From the NCBI RefSeq assembly GCF_051020955.1, contig NW_027477085.1, forward strand, positions 1 to 64,000: a DNA stretch of 64,000 nucleotides, read 5' to 3'. A program made the position numbers and the translations under genes. Each line of letters begins with the position of its first letter. The stretch's first letter is position 1. This DNA comes from Megalopta genalis. Its lineage: Eukaryota > Arthropoda > Insecta > Hymenoptera > Halictidae. Shown here piece after piece: positions 63,366 to 64,000 of this stretch. The notes beneath the pieces were generated by a model. The model was not told the origin of the DNA. It saw only the letters and a program-made list of their open reading frames with translations, and searched no databases.

Positions 63366-64000
63366 TTTAGCTTCAAATCCAAGCGAAAAACATGATTTAG
63401 CTTCAAATACTTGCGATATAAGTGATATAGATTCAAATACAGGCGAAACGAACGAGTTAGCTTCAAAGCCATGCGAAACACATGATTCATTTGCAAATCA
63501 ATGCGATGTAGAAGGTTCAGCTTCAAATCCATGCAAAACACGTGATTTAGCTTCCAATTAATGCGAAGGAGAAGGCTTAGCTTCAAATCCATGCGAAACA
63601 AATGGTTTAGCTTCAAATACTTGCGATATAAGTGATGTAGATTCAACTGCAGGCCAAACAAACGAGTTAGCTTCAAATCCATGCGAAACACATGATTTAG
63701 CTTCAAATCAATGCGATGTAGAAGGTTTAGCTTCAAATCCATGCGATACACAAGATTTAGCTTCAAATCAATTCGATGAAGAAGGTTCAGCTTCAAATCC
63801 ATGCGACACATATGATTTAGCTTCAAATACTTGCGATATAAGTGATATAGCTTCAAAAGCAGGAGGAACAAACGAGGTAGCTTCAGTTCTATGCGAAACA
63901 AATGATTTAGCTTAAAATCAATGCGATGTAGACGGTTTATCTTCAAATCCATGCGAAACAAATGATTGAGCTTCACACACTTGGGATATAGGTGTTATAG

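Larger units (their letters stand above)
1..64000 (+). repeat. 30 bp satellite array filling the window
   Basis: Every stretch I read resolves into ~30 bp monomers, all in the same orientation. The consensus opens with TTTAGCTTCAAAT and continues CCATGCGAAACACATGA. The AluI core AGCT occurs in most monomers, and one CpG (in ATGCGA) recurs in most. Monomer length is usually exactly 30, with scattered 29, 31 or 32 bp units (a 29-mer ends near 209; a 32-mer ends near 359). No unique sequence interrupts the array and both ends are cut off by the window, so it exceeds 64 kb. Simple composition, nested periodicity and near-identical kb-scale copies are the usual features of eukaryotic satellite DNA. 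The sequence does not identify the host or chromosomal position. Confidence 0.97.

Noticed and set aside
1..64000. CRISPR array (repeat of ~30 bp at regular spacing)
   Set aside because: There are no unique spacers. Intervening units are variants of the same monomer, the array is far too long, and no cas-like genes are present.
1..64000. One giant repeat-protein gene (adhesin-, silk- or RTX-like) spanning the array
   Set aside because: All frames are broken by stops and by spread frameshifting variants such as GAATTGGTTC and GCGAATATAAG. Monomer differences change amino acids as freely as silent positions, and several frames on both strands are open at once.
1..64000. Telomeric or subtelomeric simple repeat
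   Set aside because: The 30 bp unit is not a G-rich telomere motif and no telomere hexamer or heptamer runs are visible.
1..64000. Insertion sequences, transposons or inverted array segments
   Set aside because: I saw no non-satellite insertion, terminal inverted repeat pair or stretch of reverse-oriented monomers. GAAGCTTC near 4968 is a substitution within a normal monomer.
1..64000. Promoters, ribosome binding sites, terminators, tRNA or rRNA
   Set aside because: TATA-like strings (GATATA) and A-rich tracts recur in every HOR because of the repeat. No RNA gene fold or positioned regulatory signal stands out.

Overview
The whole 64 kb window is one uninterrupted, head-to-tail tandem repeat. 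The building block is a ~30 bp monomer, about 37% GC in its consensus, made of a conserved half (TTTAGCTTCAAAT) and a variable half (typically CCATGCGAAACACATGA). About 2,100 monomers fill the window from the first base to the last. I see no unique sequence, rRNA, tRNA, mobile element or convincing gene, and neither edge of the array lies in the window. This is most simply a satellite array of a eukaryotic genome; the host cannot be named from the sequence. A giant repeat-protein gene was considered and is not supported. || Organisation is nested. (1) 30 bp monomers fall into five classes, told apart by their 3' halves: A ends GAAACACATGA, B ends GATGTAGAAGG or GAAGTAGAAGG, C ends GAAACAAATGG or GAAACAAATGA, D carries GTGATATACATGA or GCGATATAAGTGA, and E carries CTGCATGCGAAACAAACGA. 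(2) The classes mostly follow one another A-B-C-D-E, giving a ~150 bp higher-order repeat (HOR); a clean example is 41043-41192. (3) HOR blocks were copied as segments of 0.09-5.2 kb, often side by side and sometimes 14-32 kb apart. Copies frequently differ by whole monomers, repeatedly by exactly 150 bp, which points to unequal exchange in HOR register. || Layout. 1-8.0 kb: heterogeneous HORs, with 5216-6346 a mosaic of 2161-2560 and 3205-3950. 8.0-14.2 kb: a 2,584 bp-offset duplication and a tight 902 bp tandem duplication. 14.8-20.1 kb: three ~2 kb copies. 20.7-25.2 kb: an irregular patch lacking D and E monomers, then a BamHI-marked subfamily. 23.8-32.3 kb: two nested duplications and a cluster of one-base indels. 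32.3-40.5 kb: a diverse stretch holding cassettes that recur at 50-61 kb. 40.5-49.4 kb: 2,251 bp and ~3.1 kb duplications. 48.2-61.7 kb: three almost identical copies of a ~4.7-5.2 kb unit, the youngest-looking amplification. 61.7-64.0 kb: material also found at 41-43 kb. || Because the unit is a multiple of three and its consensus lacks stops in several frames, ORF finders return many decapeptide-repeat reading frames on both strands. They are interrupted by stops and frameshifts, and frame by frame their length follows how few consensus codons sit one substitution from a stop. I treat them as by-products of the satellite.
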